Source: Pseudonocardia sp.
GTDB lineage: Bacteria; Actinomycetota; Actinomycetes; Mycobacteriales; Pseudonocardiaceae
Assembly: GCF_029263155.1 (NCBI RefSeq)
Contig: NZ_JAJCYB010000031.1
Coordinates: 1-64,000 of the forward strand
Length of the DNA stretch: 64,000 nucleotides
Direction of reading: 5' to 3'
Every line of letters starts with the position of its first letter. The stretch's first letter is position 1. This document shows, in pieces, positions 54,837-62,784 of this stretch. The notes beneath the pieces were generated by a model that was not told the DNA's origin, made no database searches, and worked only from the letters and a program-made list of their open reading frames with translations. The translations under genes and the position numbers were made by a program.

Positions 54837-54944
54837 GCGCGAGGCGCGGCTGGGTGCGCGAGGCGCAGCTGGGTGCGCGAGGCGCAGCTGGGTGCGCGAG
54901 GCGCAGCTGGGTGCGCGAGGCGCAGCTGGGCGCGCGAGGAGCGG
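54837..54944. repeat. 19-bp tandem repeat array
   Basis: Five head-to-tail copies of GCGCGAGGCGCAGCTGGGT (54837-54931; the first has one change and the fifth ends in C) and a 13-base partial copy follow each other without spacers. Nineteen is not a multiple of three, so all three frames read through it, which produces spurious overlapping frames. It lies between the hydrolase and the aldo/keto reductase. Confidence 0.9.
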
Positions 54945-54991
54945 TCGGGCGCGGCGCGCGCGGCGCCGGCCCACCCGGTATGACTGGGGGC

Positions 54992-56002
54992 ATGCGCCAC
55001 GTCGACATCGCCACCGCGAAGCCGTACTCCGTGATCGGGCTGGGCACCTGGCAGTTCGGGTCCCGCGAGTGGGGCTACGGCTCCGACTACGCCGACCGGG
55101 AAGCCGCGCGGATCGTCGCCCGGGCCCGGGAGCTGGGGATCACCGTGTTCGACACCGCCGAGGTGTACGGCTTCGGGCGCAGCGAGCGCATCCTGGGAGC
55201 GGCGCTGCGCGACAGCGGCGGCACCGAGGACGTCGTCGTGGCGTCCAAGATCTTCCCGGTGCTGCCGACCGCGGCGATCGTCCAGCAGCGCGGCGTGGCC
55301 AGCGCGCAGCGGCTGGGCGTCCGGCGGATCGACCTCTACCAGGTCCACCAGCCCAACCCGGTCGTCTCCGACGCCACCACGATGCGCGGGATGACGGCGT
55401 TGCGCGACGTCGGCGTGATCGACGAGGTGGGGGTGTCGAACTACTCGCTGACGCGCTGGAAGCGAGCCGAGGCGTCGCTCGCGGGCAGGAGCGCCGACGC
55501 CGGGGGCGCGGGGGGCCGGGTGCTGTCGAACCAGGTGCAGCTGAGCCTCGTCTCGCGCGGGCCGTTGGCGGAGATGTTGCCCTGGGCCCGGCGCACCGGG
55601 CACGTCGTGATGGCCTGGAGCCCGCTGGCGCAGGGCCTGCTGTCGGGGCGCTACGACGCGGGGCACCGCCCCAGCGGCGGCATCCGGGCCACCAACGCGA
55701 TGTTCCTCCCGGAGAACCTGAACGCGGCCGGGCCGCTGCTCAACACGCTGCGCGACATCGGCAGCGCGCACGACGCCTCGCCCGCCCAGATCGCGCTGGC
55801 CTGGGTGGTGCACTTCCCGAACGTGGTGGCGATCCCGGGGGCGTCGAGCGTGGCTCAGGTGGAGAGCAACGCGGCAGCGGCCGACATCGTGCTGACCGCG
55901 GACGAGCACTCCGCCCTCACCGCGGCCGCAGAGGCGTTCCAGCCGACCACCGGCATGCAGGCCCTGCCCGCGCTGGTGCGCGGCCGCGGCCGCCGCGCCT
56001 GA
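54992..56002 (+). CDS. Aldo/keto reductase
   Basis: A 336-residue NADPH-dependent reductase of the (alpha/beta)8-barrel superfamily. The catalytic tetrad is present: Asp and Tyr in TVFDTAEVYGFG near residue 50, Lys in VVVASKIFPV and His in DLYQVHQPNP. The cofactor end has WSPLAQGLLSGRYDAG and VAIPGASSVAQVESN. The substrate is unknown. ATG 54992 is used; ATG 54980 is in frame but neither has an ideal ribosome binding site. The gene is bordered by repeat arrays on both sides. Confidence 0.9.
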   Translation: MRHVDIATAKPYSVIGLGTWQFGSREWGYGSDYADREAARIVARARELGITVFDTAEVYGFGRSERILGAALRDSGGTEDVVVASKIFPVLPTAAIVQQRGVASAQRLGVRRIDLYQVHQPNPVVSDATTMRGMTALRDVGVIDEVGVSNYSLTRWKRAEASLAGRSADAGGAGGRVLSNQVQLSLVSRGPLAEMLPWARRTGHVVMAWSPLAQGLLSGRYDAGHRPSGGIRATNAMFLPENLNAAGPLLNTLRDIGSAHDASPAQIALAWVVHFPNVVAIPGASSVAQVESNAAAADIVLTADEHSALTAAAEAFQPTTGMQALPALVRGRGRRA

Positions 56003-56697
56003 CCGGATCGGGTGTCCCCGGGCCGGACCGGGCCGGGCCGGGCTGGCCGGGCCGCGCCGGGCTGGGCCGGGTCGGGCCGGCCGCGTCGCGCCGGTCGCGC
56101 CGGGGCCGCGCCGGGTAGGTGGGCAGTATCCGGGGTGCGGCGACGGTGATCGGCGTTCGGGAACGCCGGGGCGTGTCCGCCACGCCTGCCGGTTCCGAGC
56201 CGGTGATCATGTGGTGCTGGCCGTCGTCCGGGTCGATGGTCGATGCCCGAGGCGGCAGTGCTCGGGGTGCGGCGAGGCTGATCGGCGTTCGGGACGGTGG
56301 GGCGTGTCCGAGACGCCTGCCGGTTCCGAGCCGGTGATCATGTGGTGTCCGTGGCCGTCTCCGGTCGATGGTCGACACCCGGGATCGGCAGGCGGCCGGG
56401 GGTGTGGTGGTGGTGATCGTCGTCGGGGAACGGCGGGGCGTGTCCGCCACGCCTGCCGGTTCCGAACCGATGATCACGGATGCGCGCGGCCGGCCCCGCC
56501 GGTGATCGACGCCCGGAACGGGCGGTGCGTCCCCGCCGGCCGCACGGTCCCCGCCCGCCGCGCGGTCCCGGACCGCCGAGCACGACGGCCACCACCGCGG
56601 TCGCGCCACCATCACACCCCGCCCCGACGGGGTGTGATGAAACAGCCCTCACCGACAGGGTGGGCAGCCCGCGATCGGGGTACTAGCGTCGCTGACC
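56003..56697. other. Gene-free region with three imperfect ~132-bp repeats
   Basis: No convincing gene lies here. The first 110 bases are extreme GC slippage sequence built on GGGCCGG-type units. From 56122 to about 56478 three diverged copies of a unit of about 132 bases follow, starting near 56122, 56254 and 56387. The best-conserved part is GGGGCGTGTCCGCCACGCC followed by TGCCGGTTCCGAGCCGGTGA. The third copy is the most diverged, and remnants continue to about 56530. The promoter of tmsA must lie at the right end. Confidence 0.8.
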
Positions 56698-58071
56698 ATG
56701 ACCGCTGTGGGGGTACCTGCTCCGCCGACCGTCCCGCGCGCCGTGCACGACGCGGCCGTGGCCGAGCTCGTCGCGCAGTACCGGGCCGTGCCCGCGGGGG
56801 AGCGGGTGCGACTGGGCAAGAAGACCTCCAACCTGTTCCGCTTCGGCGCCGGGCCCGCGCAGGCGCGGCGGCTCGACACGACCCCGTTCACCGGGGTCAT
56901 CGAGGTCGACCCGGTCACGCGTACCGCCCAGGTGCAGGGCATGGCCACCTACGAGCACCTCGTCGACGTCACGCTCGCGCACGGCCTGATGCCGCTGGTC
57001 GTGCCCCAGCTCAAGACGATCACCCTCGGTGGCGCGGTGACGGGCCTGGGCATCGAGTCCACGTCGTTCCGGCACGGGCTGCCGCACGAGTCGGTGCGCG
57101 AGATGGACGTGCTGCTGCCGGGGGGCGACCTGGTCACGGTCACCCCCGACGGCGAGCACGCGGACCTGTTCGCCGGCTTCGCGAATTCCTACGCCACGCT
57201 CGGCTACGCGCTGCGCCTGGTGATCGACCTGCAGCCGGTGGCGACTCACGTCCGCCTCGAGCACCGGAGGGTGCCGACCGGTGAGCTGGCCGCGGTGATC
57301 CGGGAGGCGTGTGCGAGCGACGCGGACTTCGTCGACGGCGTGGTCTTCACCCGCGACGAGCAGTACCTGACGCTGGGGTACTTCACCGACGACCCCGGCC
57401 CGGTGAGCGACTACACGGGCCAGCAGGTGTTCTACCGGTCGGTGCGCGAGCGGACCGTCGATTACCTGACGGTCCACGACTACCTGTGGCGCTGGGACAC
57501 CGACTGGTTCTGGTGCTCGGCGGCACTGGGCGCGCAGCACCCGCTGGTCCGCCGGATCTGGCCGGGTCGGCTGCGCCGCTCCGACGTGTACCGGCGGATC
57601 GTGGCGCTCGACCGGCGTACGCGGTTCTCCGGCCGGGTACGCACCCTCCTGCGACAGCCACAGGAGGAGCCGGTGATCCAGGACGTCGAGATACCCGTGG
57701 ACCGACTGCCGGAGTTCCTCGACGCGTTCCAGCGCGACGTCGGGATCGAGCCGGTGTGGCTGTGCCCGCTGCGGCTGCGGGGACGGTCCACGTGGCCGCT
57801 CTACCCGATGGCGGCCGACGAGCTGTACGTCAACGTCGGGTTCTGGTCGACGGTGCCGGAGATCCCCGGTGACCCGGAGGGCCACAACCGGCGGGTCGAG
57901 GAGCTGGTGGCGGAGCTGGGCGGCCACAAGTCGCTGTACTCGACGGTGCACTACGACGAGCCTGAGTTCTGGGAGCACTACAACGGGCCCGCCTACCGGT
58001 TGCTCAAGGAGCGCTACGACCCGGACGGGCGGCTGCCGGATCTCTACAGCAAGGTGACGGGGAGGACATGA
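56698..58071 (+). CDS. tmsA: FAD-dependent 10-methylene fatty acid reductase (TmsA/BfaA-like)
   Basis: A 457-residue FAD-binding oxidoreductase. The FAD_binding_4 part has TPFTGVIEVDPVTRTAQVQG, PLVVPQLKTITLGGAVTGLG and ESVREMDVLLPGGDLVTVT; the C-terminal part has WPLYPMAADELYVNVGFWS. Its coupling to a CFA-synthase-type methyltransferase identifies it as the reductase that converts a 10-methylene acyl chain to the 10-methyl product (tuberculostearic-acid-type lipids; Rv0449c in M. tuberculosis). ATG 56698 is the start. The stop overlaps the next ATG, so both are co-translated. Confidence 0.9.
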   Translation: MTAVGVPAPPTVPRAVHDAAVAELVAQYRAVPAGERVRLGKKTSNLFRFGAGPAQARRLDTTPFTGVIEVDPVTRTAQVQGMATYEHLVDVTLAHGLMPLVVPQLKTITLGGAVTGLGIESTSFRHGLPHESVREMDVLLPGGDLVTVTPDGEHADLFAGFANSYATLGYALRLVIDLQPVATHVRLEHRRVPTGELAAVIREACASDADFVDGVVFTRDEQYLTLGYFTDDPGPVSDYTGQQVFYRSVRERTVDYLTVHDYLWRWDTDWFWCSAALGAQHPLVRRIWPGRLRRSDVYRRIVALDRRTRFSGRVRTLLRQPQEEPVIQDVEIPVDRLPEFLDAFQRDVGIEPVWLCPLRLRGRSTWPLYPMAADELYVNVGFWSTVPEIPGDPEGHNRRVEELVAELGGHKSLYSTVHYDEPEFWEHYNGPAYRLLKERYDPDGRLPDLYSKVTGRT

Positions 58072-59297
58072 TGCAGGTCGCAGAGATCATCGCAGGTGTC
58101 GTCGGACCGGACGTGCCGGTGCGGATCATCGGGTACGACGGCAGCAAGGCGGGTCCCGACAGCGCCGAGGCCGCGCTGCGGATCACCTCCCCGAGGGCCA
58201 TGGCCCGGCTCGTGTCCGCACCCGGCACGCTGGGGCTGGCCCGCGCGTACGTCACGGGGGAGATCGAGGTCGAGGGCGAGCTCTACAGCGTCCTCGCCGC
58301 GATGCCCGACGTCATCCTGCACAACATCCCGCCCGCCCAGCGGGCCCGCCTCGCCCGCCAGCTGGTCCCGCTGTGGCTGCGGCACCGGATGCCACCGCCG
58401 GAGTTCGAGTACGTCCCGCGCGGGCGCCTGCACTCGAAGTCCCGGGACCGCCAGGTCATCTCGCACCACTACGACGTCTCCAACACCTTCTATGAGTGGG
58501 TGCTGGGCCCGTCGATGGCCTACACCTGCGCGGTGTACCCGAGCGACAAGGCCACGCTGGAGCAGGCGCAGCGCGAGAAGCACGAGCTGGTGGCGCAGAA
58601 GCTGGCGCTGGAGCCGGGGATGCGCCTGCTCGACGTGGGCTGCGGCTGGGGCGGCATGGTCATGCACGCCGCGGCCGAGCACGGCGTCAAGGCCCTCGGT
58701 GTGACCCTGTCGGCCAACCAGGCGGCGTGGGCACAGGCCGAGATCACCCGCCGCGGCCTCGGCGGGCTCGCCGAGGTGCGGCACTGCGACTACCGCGACG
58801 CGCCCGAGTCGCACTTCGACGCGATCAGCTCGATCGGGCTGACCGAGCACATCGGCCGCTCGCAGCTGCCCTCGTACTTCTCCTCGCTGCACGCGCGGCT
58901 GCGTCCCGGGGGGCGGCTGCTCAACCACTGCATCACCGAGCCGCGCACGATGACCAAGAAGCTCGACCCGTTCATCAACCGCTACATCTTCCCGGACGGG
59001 GAGCTGCACGCCGTCGGCCACATCATCTCGGTGATGAACGACGCCGGGTTCGAGGTCCGCCACGAGGAGAACTTCCGCGAGCACTACGCCCGCACCCTCG
59101 CCGGCTGGGGCGCGAACCTGGAGGCGCACTGGGACGAGGCGGTGGCCGAGGTGGGCATCGGCAAGGCGCGGGTGTGGCGGCTCTACATGGCGGCGTGCCG
59201 GCTCGGGTTCGAGCGTGACAACATCCAGCTGCACCAGGTGCTGGGCGAGCGCGTGCACGCCGACGGTCGGTCGGGGTTCCCCCTGAGGGGCTGGTAG
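58068..59297 (+). CDS. tmsB: Fatty-acyl phospholipid methyltransferase (TmsB/UfaA1-like)
   Basis: A 409-residue SAM-dependent enzyme of the cyclopropane-fatty-acid synthase family that adds a methylene group at C10 of oleoyl phospholipids, paired with TmsA. It has HHYDVSNTFYEWVLGPSMAY near residue 134, SAM motif MRLLDVGCGWGGMVMHAA, GVTLSANQAAWAQAE, the active-site region ISSIGLTEHIG and INRYIFPDGELHAVG. ATG 58068 overlaps the tmsA stop; ATG 58071 directly follows and has better spacing to GGGGAGG. The family is characteristic of Actinomycetes and its product makes membranes more fluid. Confidence 0.92.
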   Translation: MMQVAEIIAGVVGPDVPVRIIGYDGSKAGPDSAEAALRITSPRAMARLVSAPGTLGLARAYVTGEIEVEGELYSVLAAMPDVILHNIPPAQRARLARQLVPLWLRHRMPPPEFEYVPRGRLHSKSRDRQVISHHYDVSNTFYEWVLGPSMAYTCAVYPSDKATLEQAQREKHELVAQKLALEPGMRLLDVGCGWGGMVMHAAAEHGVKALGVTLSANQAAWAQAEITRRGLGGLAEVRHCDYRDAPESHFDAISSIGLTEHIGRSQLPSYFSSLHARLRPGGRLLNHCITEPRTMTKKLDPFINRYIFPDGELHAVGHIISVMNDAGFEVRHEENFREHYARTLAGWGANLEAHWDEAVAEVGIGKARVWRLYMAACRLGFERDNIQLHQVLGERVHADGRSGFPLRGW

Positions 59298-59321
59298 CCA
59301 CGCGGCTGGTAGGCATCGCAG

Positions 59322-60710
59322 GTGCCCGACAGACTCTCCCCGCTGGACGCGTCGTTCCTGTTCGCCGAGGCCGACACGGCGGCCATGACGGTCGGTGCGG
59401 TGATGACGTTCGAGCCGGGCCCGGATTTCGACGTCGACGCGCTCGTCGCGCTGATCGGGCGCCGGCTCGGGCTGGTGCCGCGCTACCGGCAGAAGGTGCG
59501 GGAGGTGCCGGGCCGCCTCGGGCTGCCCGTGTGGGTCGACGACCCGGACTTCGACCTGGACTACCACGTGCGGCGCTCGGCGCTGGCGGCCCCGGGCACC
59601 GAGGAGGTGCTGCGCGAGCTGGTCGGGCGGCTGCTGTCACGGCGGCTGGACCGCGCGCGTCCGCTGTGGGAGATCTACCTCGTCGAGGGGCTGGCCGACG
59701 GCCGGCTGGCGGTGGTCACCAAGACCCACCACGCGATGGTCGACGGGCTGGCGTCCATGGACGTCGGGTCGGTGCTGCTCGACCTCACCCCCGAGCCCCG
59801 CGACACCCCCGCCGACGAGTGGGCGCCCGCCCGCGAGCCCTGGGCGGTGGAGCTCGCCGCGTCCGCGGTGCTGGAGTCGCTGCGCCGTCCCGCCGCGGTC
59901 GTGGAGGTGACCGGGCGGATCCTGGGCGACGTCGGCTCCGCGGTCTCGGCGCTCGGCCGCACCGTCGACGCCGTGTTCGACACCGGACGCACCGCGGCCG
60001 GCACCCGGCCGGTGCACCCGCTCAACGCGGCCACCGGCACGCAGCGCCGCTACGGCACGGCACGGTTGCCGCTCTCCGGGCACCGGGCGGTCCGCAAGGC
60101 GCACGGCGGCACCGTCAACGACGTGGTGCTGGCCGTCGTCGCAGGGGCGCTGCGGCACTGGATGATCTCCCGGGGCGAGCCGCTGACCCGCGGCACGGCG
60201 GTGCGCGCGCTGGTGCCGGTGAGCGTGCGGGCGCGCGCGGGCTCGTCGGGCGGCGAGGGCAACAAGATCTCGGCGTACTTCGTGGACCTCCCGGTGGCCG
60301 AGGAGGACCCGGTGGCCCGGCTCACGGCGGTCCGCGGCGCGATGGAGGCGCACAAGCGCGGCGGGCGTGCGGTGGGGGCGGCCCGGCTGGTCGGGCTGGT
60401 GGGACTGGCCCCGCCGATCGTGCACAGCCTCGGAGCCCGGCTGGCCGGCCAGTACTCCAGCCGGCTCTACAACGTCCTGGTCACCAACGTGCCCGGCCCG
60501 CCCCGCCCGCTCTACGCGCACGGGGCCCGGATGCTCGACATGTTCCCGGTCGTCCCGCTCGGCGGTGGCCAGGCCGTCGCGGTCGGGGTCACCTCCTACG
60601 ACGGGGCGATGCACTACGGCCTCACCGCCGACCGCGACGCCATGCCCGACGTGGACGTCCTCGCCACGGCCCTGCAGGACTCCCTGACCGATCTCCTCGC
60701 CACGACCTGA
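59322..60710 (+). CDS. Wax ester synthase / diacylglycerol acyltransferase
   Basis: A 462-residue WS/DGAT enzyme that esterifies diacylglycerol or fatty alcohols with acyl-CoA for storage lipid. The N-terminus RLSPLDASFLFAEADTAAMT, the catalytic HHxxxDG motif in KTHHAMVDGLASMD near residue 137 and NDVVLAVVAGALRHW are typical, as is the C-terminal TNVPGPPRPLYAHGARM. GTG 59322 starts the conserved region. It follows tmsB by 24 bases on the same strand and is probably in the same transcript, linking lipid modification and storage. Confidence 0.93.
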   Translation: MPDRLSPLDASFLFAEADTAAMTVGAVMTFEPGPDFDVDALVALIGRRLGLVPRYRQKVREVPGRLGLPVWVDDPDFDLDYHVRRSALAAPGTEEVLRELVGRLLSRRLDRARPLWEIYLVEGLADGRLAVVTKTHHAMVDGLASMDVGSVLLDLTPEPRDTPADEWAPAREPWAVELAASAVLESLRRPAAVVEVTGRILGDVGSAVSALGRTVDAVFDTGRTAAGTRPVHPLNAATGTQRRYGTARLPLSGHRAVRKAHGGTVNDVVLAVVAGALRHWMISRGEPLTRGTAVRALVPVSVRARAGSSGGEGNKISAYFVDLPVAEEDPVARLTAVRGAMEAHKRGGRAVGAARLVGLVGLAPPIVHSLGARLAGQYSSRLYNVLVTNVPGPPRPLYAHGARMLDMFPVVPLGGGQAVAVGVTSYDGAMHYGLTADRDAMPDVDVLATALQDSLTDLLATT

Positions 60711-60722
60711 GACCCCCCACCC

Positions 60723-60775
60723 CGCGAGTCGGGGCCTGAGTGCGCGCGAGTCGGGGTGTGAGTGCGCGCGAGTCG
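60723..60775. repeat. 22-bp-period repeat, intergenic copy
   Basis: The core CGCGAGTCGGGG occurs at 60723-60734 and 60745-60756 and partially at 60767-60775, each 22 bases apart, with GCCTGAGTG or GTGTGAGTG between. The same core and spacing occur inside hemY at 32884-32939. Here it sits between a gene end and the next promoter, which is presumably its normal location. Confidence 0.85.
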
Positions 60776-60845
60776 CGCGTGCGGGGCGCTGGTCCGGTCC
60801 GGTGACACCCCTGGCGGGGCGGGCGCGGCGACCTATGCTCCGACG

Positions 60846-62693
60846 GTGGCCCGGACCGTCGAGATCGAGGCGGCGCGCCGCTCGTTCCTCACCGCCGGAT
60901 GGAACCTGGCCGGTCGTGACGACGTGCGCCCCGAGGTGCTGGCCTCCTGGCAGCGGTCCCAGGACCACGACGTCGACCCGGACCGGATCACCGCCCGCTT
61001 CCTCGGCCACCACCGCGACGCGCCACCCCTGGTGGTCTGCGGCGAGGAGGTCTTCGACGAGTTCCGCACCGCGAACCCCGATGCCGACTGCTCGCTGGTC
61101 CTGCTCGACGCCGCCGGGGTGGTGCGGTCGCGCCGCGACGCGGACCCGGCGCTGGGCACGCTGCTCGACGGCGTGCTCCTGGTGCCGGGCTACGGGTTCT
61201 CCGAACGGGCCGTGGGCACCACCGCCGCGTCGGTGGCGCTGCACGAGCAGCAGGGCGCCGCGGTCAGCGGGCCCGAGCACTACCACTCCCGGCTGCAGTT
61301 CCTGGCCGAGGCCGCCGCGCCCGTCGTCGACGGGACGGGGACCTGTGGCGTCGTCTCGGTGCTCGGCCACGAGTCGCGGGCCACGACGATGGCGCTGCCG
61401 CTGGCCCGGCTGCTCGCCGAGCGGATCTCCGACCGGGTCGCGGGCGAACCGGACCGCCGGGCCCGGGCGGTCCTGGACGTGTTCCGCGGCCGCTGCGTGG
61501 CCGCGCCCGGCGAGTGGGTGCTGGCCACCGACGGCCAGTTCGTCCTCACCAACCCCGCGGTGCGCCGGCTCGACGGGGCGGACCAGCGGGTGCTCAGCGA
61601 CCTGCTGCTCGCCGCGCTGGCCTGCGAGGAGGAGGCCGACACCCACGTCGACCTGCCGTCGGGGAGCTGCGCGGAGGTGGCCACCGAGCGGGTGCACCTG
61701 GGCGGCCACCAGGTCGGCACGGTGCTCGCCGGGGGTCCGGCCGGGGCGCCCCGGGCCGCCGAGCAGCCGGAGTCGGTGCGTCGCCAGGGCTCGCACGTGG
61801 CGCCGACGGCCCGCCGCGACTACGCGCAGGACCTGCGCGGATCGGCCCGCCGCGCGCACGCCGCCGCCCGGATCCGCGCCAACCGGGAGCTGCTCACGCC
61901 GTACCTCCGGGCCCGGCACGAGGTGGCGGCCACGCTGAGCCGGGGCCGGTCGCAGCTGCTCATCGGCGAGCCGGGGGTGGGCAAGCGCCAGCTGGTGCTC
62001 GGGCAGTTCCGCCAGGCCTACCCGCACGGCCGGGTGACCACCGTCGACTGCGCCTCGTTCGGGGCCGAGTCGGGGGCCGGCCTGGGTCCGCTGGTCGACG
62101 ACCGCCCGCAGCTGGTCCTGCTGGCCGGTCTCAACACCCTCACGGCGGTGGGGGCCCGCCGGCTCGACGAGGCCCTGCGCCCGCTCGTGGTGCTGGCCGC
62201 ACCGCCGCGGGTGGTGGGCTGCGTCGACACCCCGGCCGTCGACGCCACCCGCCCCTACGGCCTGCTGCTGCGGCACTTCCACGAGATCACCCGGGTGCCG
62301 GCGCTGCGGCACCGGCTCGACGAGATCGGCGACATCGCCCTGTCGATCCTGCGCACGCTGGCCGGGCGCCGCTCGCTGCGGCTGAGCCTGCAGGTCGTGC
62401 GGGTGCTGGAGGGGTACGCGTGGCCGGGCAACATCAGTGAGCTGGAGGACGTGCTGCGCTACGTCGTCGCGCACAAGCCGGTGGGGGAGATCCAGCCGCC
62501 GGACCTGCCGCCGCTGTGCTTCCAGGGCCGGCAGCGCAAGCTGTCGATGCTGGAGTCCGCCCAGTGCGACGCGATCATCCAGGCGCTCTACGAGTCCGGC
62601 GGCAACCGGTACAAGGCCGCCGCGATGCTGGGCATCGCCCGGTCCTCGCTCTACCGCAAGATCGACGCGTTCGGTATCAGCTACATCGCCTGA
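60846..62693 (+). CDS. GAF-domain, Fis-type transcriptional activator (AcoR/MimR-like)
   Basis: A 615-residue regulator. The N-terminal sensor region starts with the helix RPEVLASWQRSQDHDVDPDR and holds a GAF-like domain (about 60-200, with LVPGYGFSERAVGTTAASVA). The centre has a reduced AAA domain with a P-loop LLIGEPGVGKRQLV near residue 377 and VRVLEGYAWPGNISELEDVL. The C-terminus is a Fis-type helix-turn-helix (NRYKAAAMLGIARSSLYRKI). The GAFTGA loop needed to contact sigma-54 is not visible, fitting actinobacteria, which lack sigma-54. Relatives activate genes for alcohol, acetoin or alkane oxidation; the convergent alcohol dehydrogenase is the obvious candidate target. Start is GTG 60846. 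Confidence 0.87.
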   Translation: MARTVEIEAARRSFLTAGWNLAGRDDVRPEVLASWQRSQDHDVDPDRITARFLGHHRDAPPLVVCGEEVFDEFRTANPDADCSLVLLDAAGVVRSRRDADPALGTLLDGVLLVPGYGFSERAVGTTAASVALHEQQGAAVSGPEHYHSRLQFLAEAAAPVVDGTGTCGVVSVLGHESRATTMALPLARLLAERISDRVAGEPDRRARAVLDVFRGRCVAAPGEWVLATDGQFVLTNPAVRRLDGADQRVLSDLLLAALACEEEADTHVDLPSGSCAEVATERVHLGGHQVGTVLAGGPAGAPRAAEQPESVRRQGSHVAPTARRDYAQDLRGSARRAHAAARIRANRELLTPYLRARHEVAATLSRGRSQLLIGEPGVGKRQLVLGQFRQAYPHGRVTTVDCASFGAESGAGLGPLVDDRPQLVLLAGLNTLTAVGARRLDEALRPLVVLAAPPRVVGCVDTPAVDATRPYGLLLRHFHEITRVPALRHRLDEIGDIALSILRTLAGRRSLRLSLQVVRVLEGYAWPGNISELEDVLRYVVAHKPVGEIQPPDLPPLCFQGRQRKLSMLESAQCDAIIQALYESGGNRYKAAAMLGIARSSLYRKIDAFGISYIA

Positions 62694-62715
62694 TCCCGGG
62701 CGCGGTGGGCCCGAC

Positions 62716-62770
62716 CTGCGGCAAGGCCACCTTCACGCAACCAGGCTGCGTGAAGGTGGCCCTGCGGCAA
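62716..62770. terminator. Hairpin between convergent genes, flanked by 9-bp direct repeats
   Basis: Perfect 15-bp arms (62725-62739 and 62747-62761) surround a 7-base loop. The direct repeat CTGCGGCAA abuts each arm exactly (62716-62724 and 62762-62770). The hairpin lies between the convergent regulator and alcohol dehydrogenase genes and can end both transcripts. The flanking direct repeats resemble a target duplication left by a small insertion. Confidence 0.75.
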
Positions 62771-62784
62771 CTCCGAGCGCGCCG

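Noticed and set aside
54837..54944. CRISPR array or coding repeat
   Set aside because: The 19-bp units abut with no spacers, and the unit length is not a multiple of three.
56122..56530. CRISPR array
   Set aside because: The repeats are about 132 bp, imperfect and without uniform spacers, and no cas genes are present.
55917..56615. Repetitive protein on the minus strand spanning the 132-bp repeats
   Set aside because: The frame is open, but it has no ribosome binding site, no family features and a shadow-type composition, and it overlaps the 3' end of the aldo/keto reductase.
59637..62474. A 945-codon open frame on the minus strand, opposite the acyltransferase and activator genes
   Set aside because: It is a by-product of high third-position GC in the plus-strand genes: composition is Arg/Gly/His/Val-rich without motifs, and both plus-strand proteins have complete family signatures. 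The same holds for long opposite-strand frames at 670-2622 and 12155-14692.
60846..62693. Classical sigma-54-dependent activator
   Set aside because: The GAFTGA loop is not visible and actinobacteria lack sigma-54, so only the architecture is shared.
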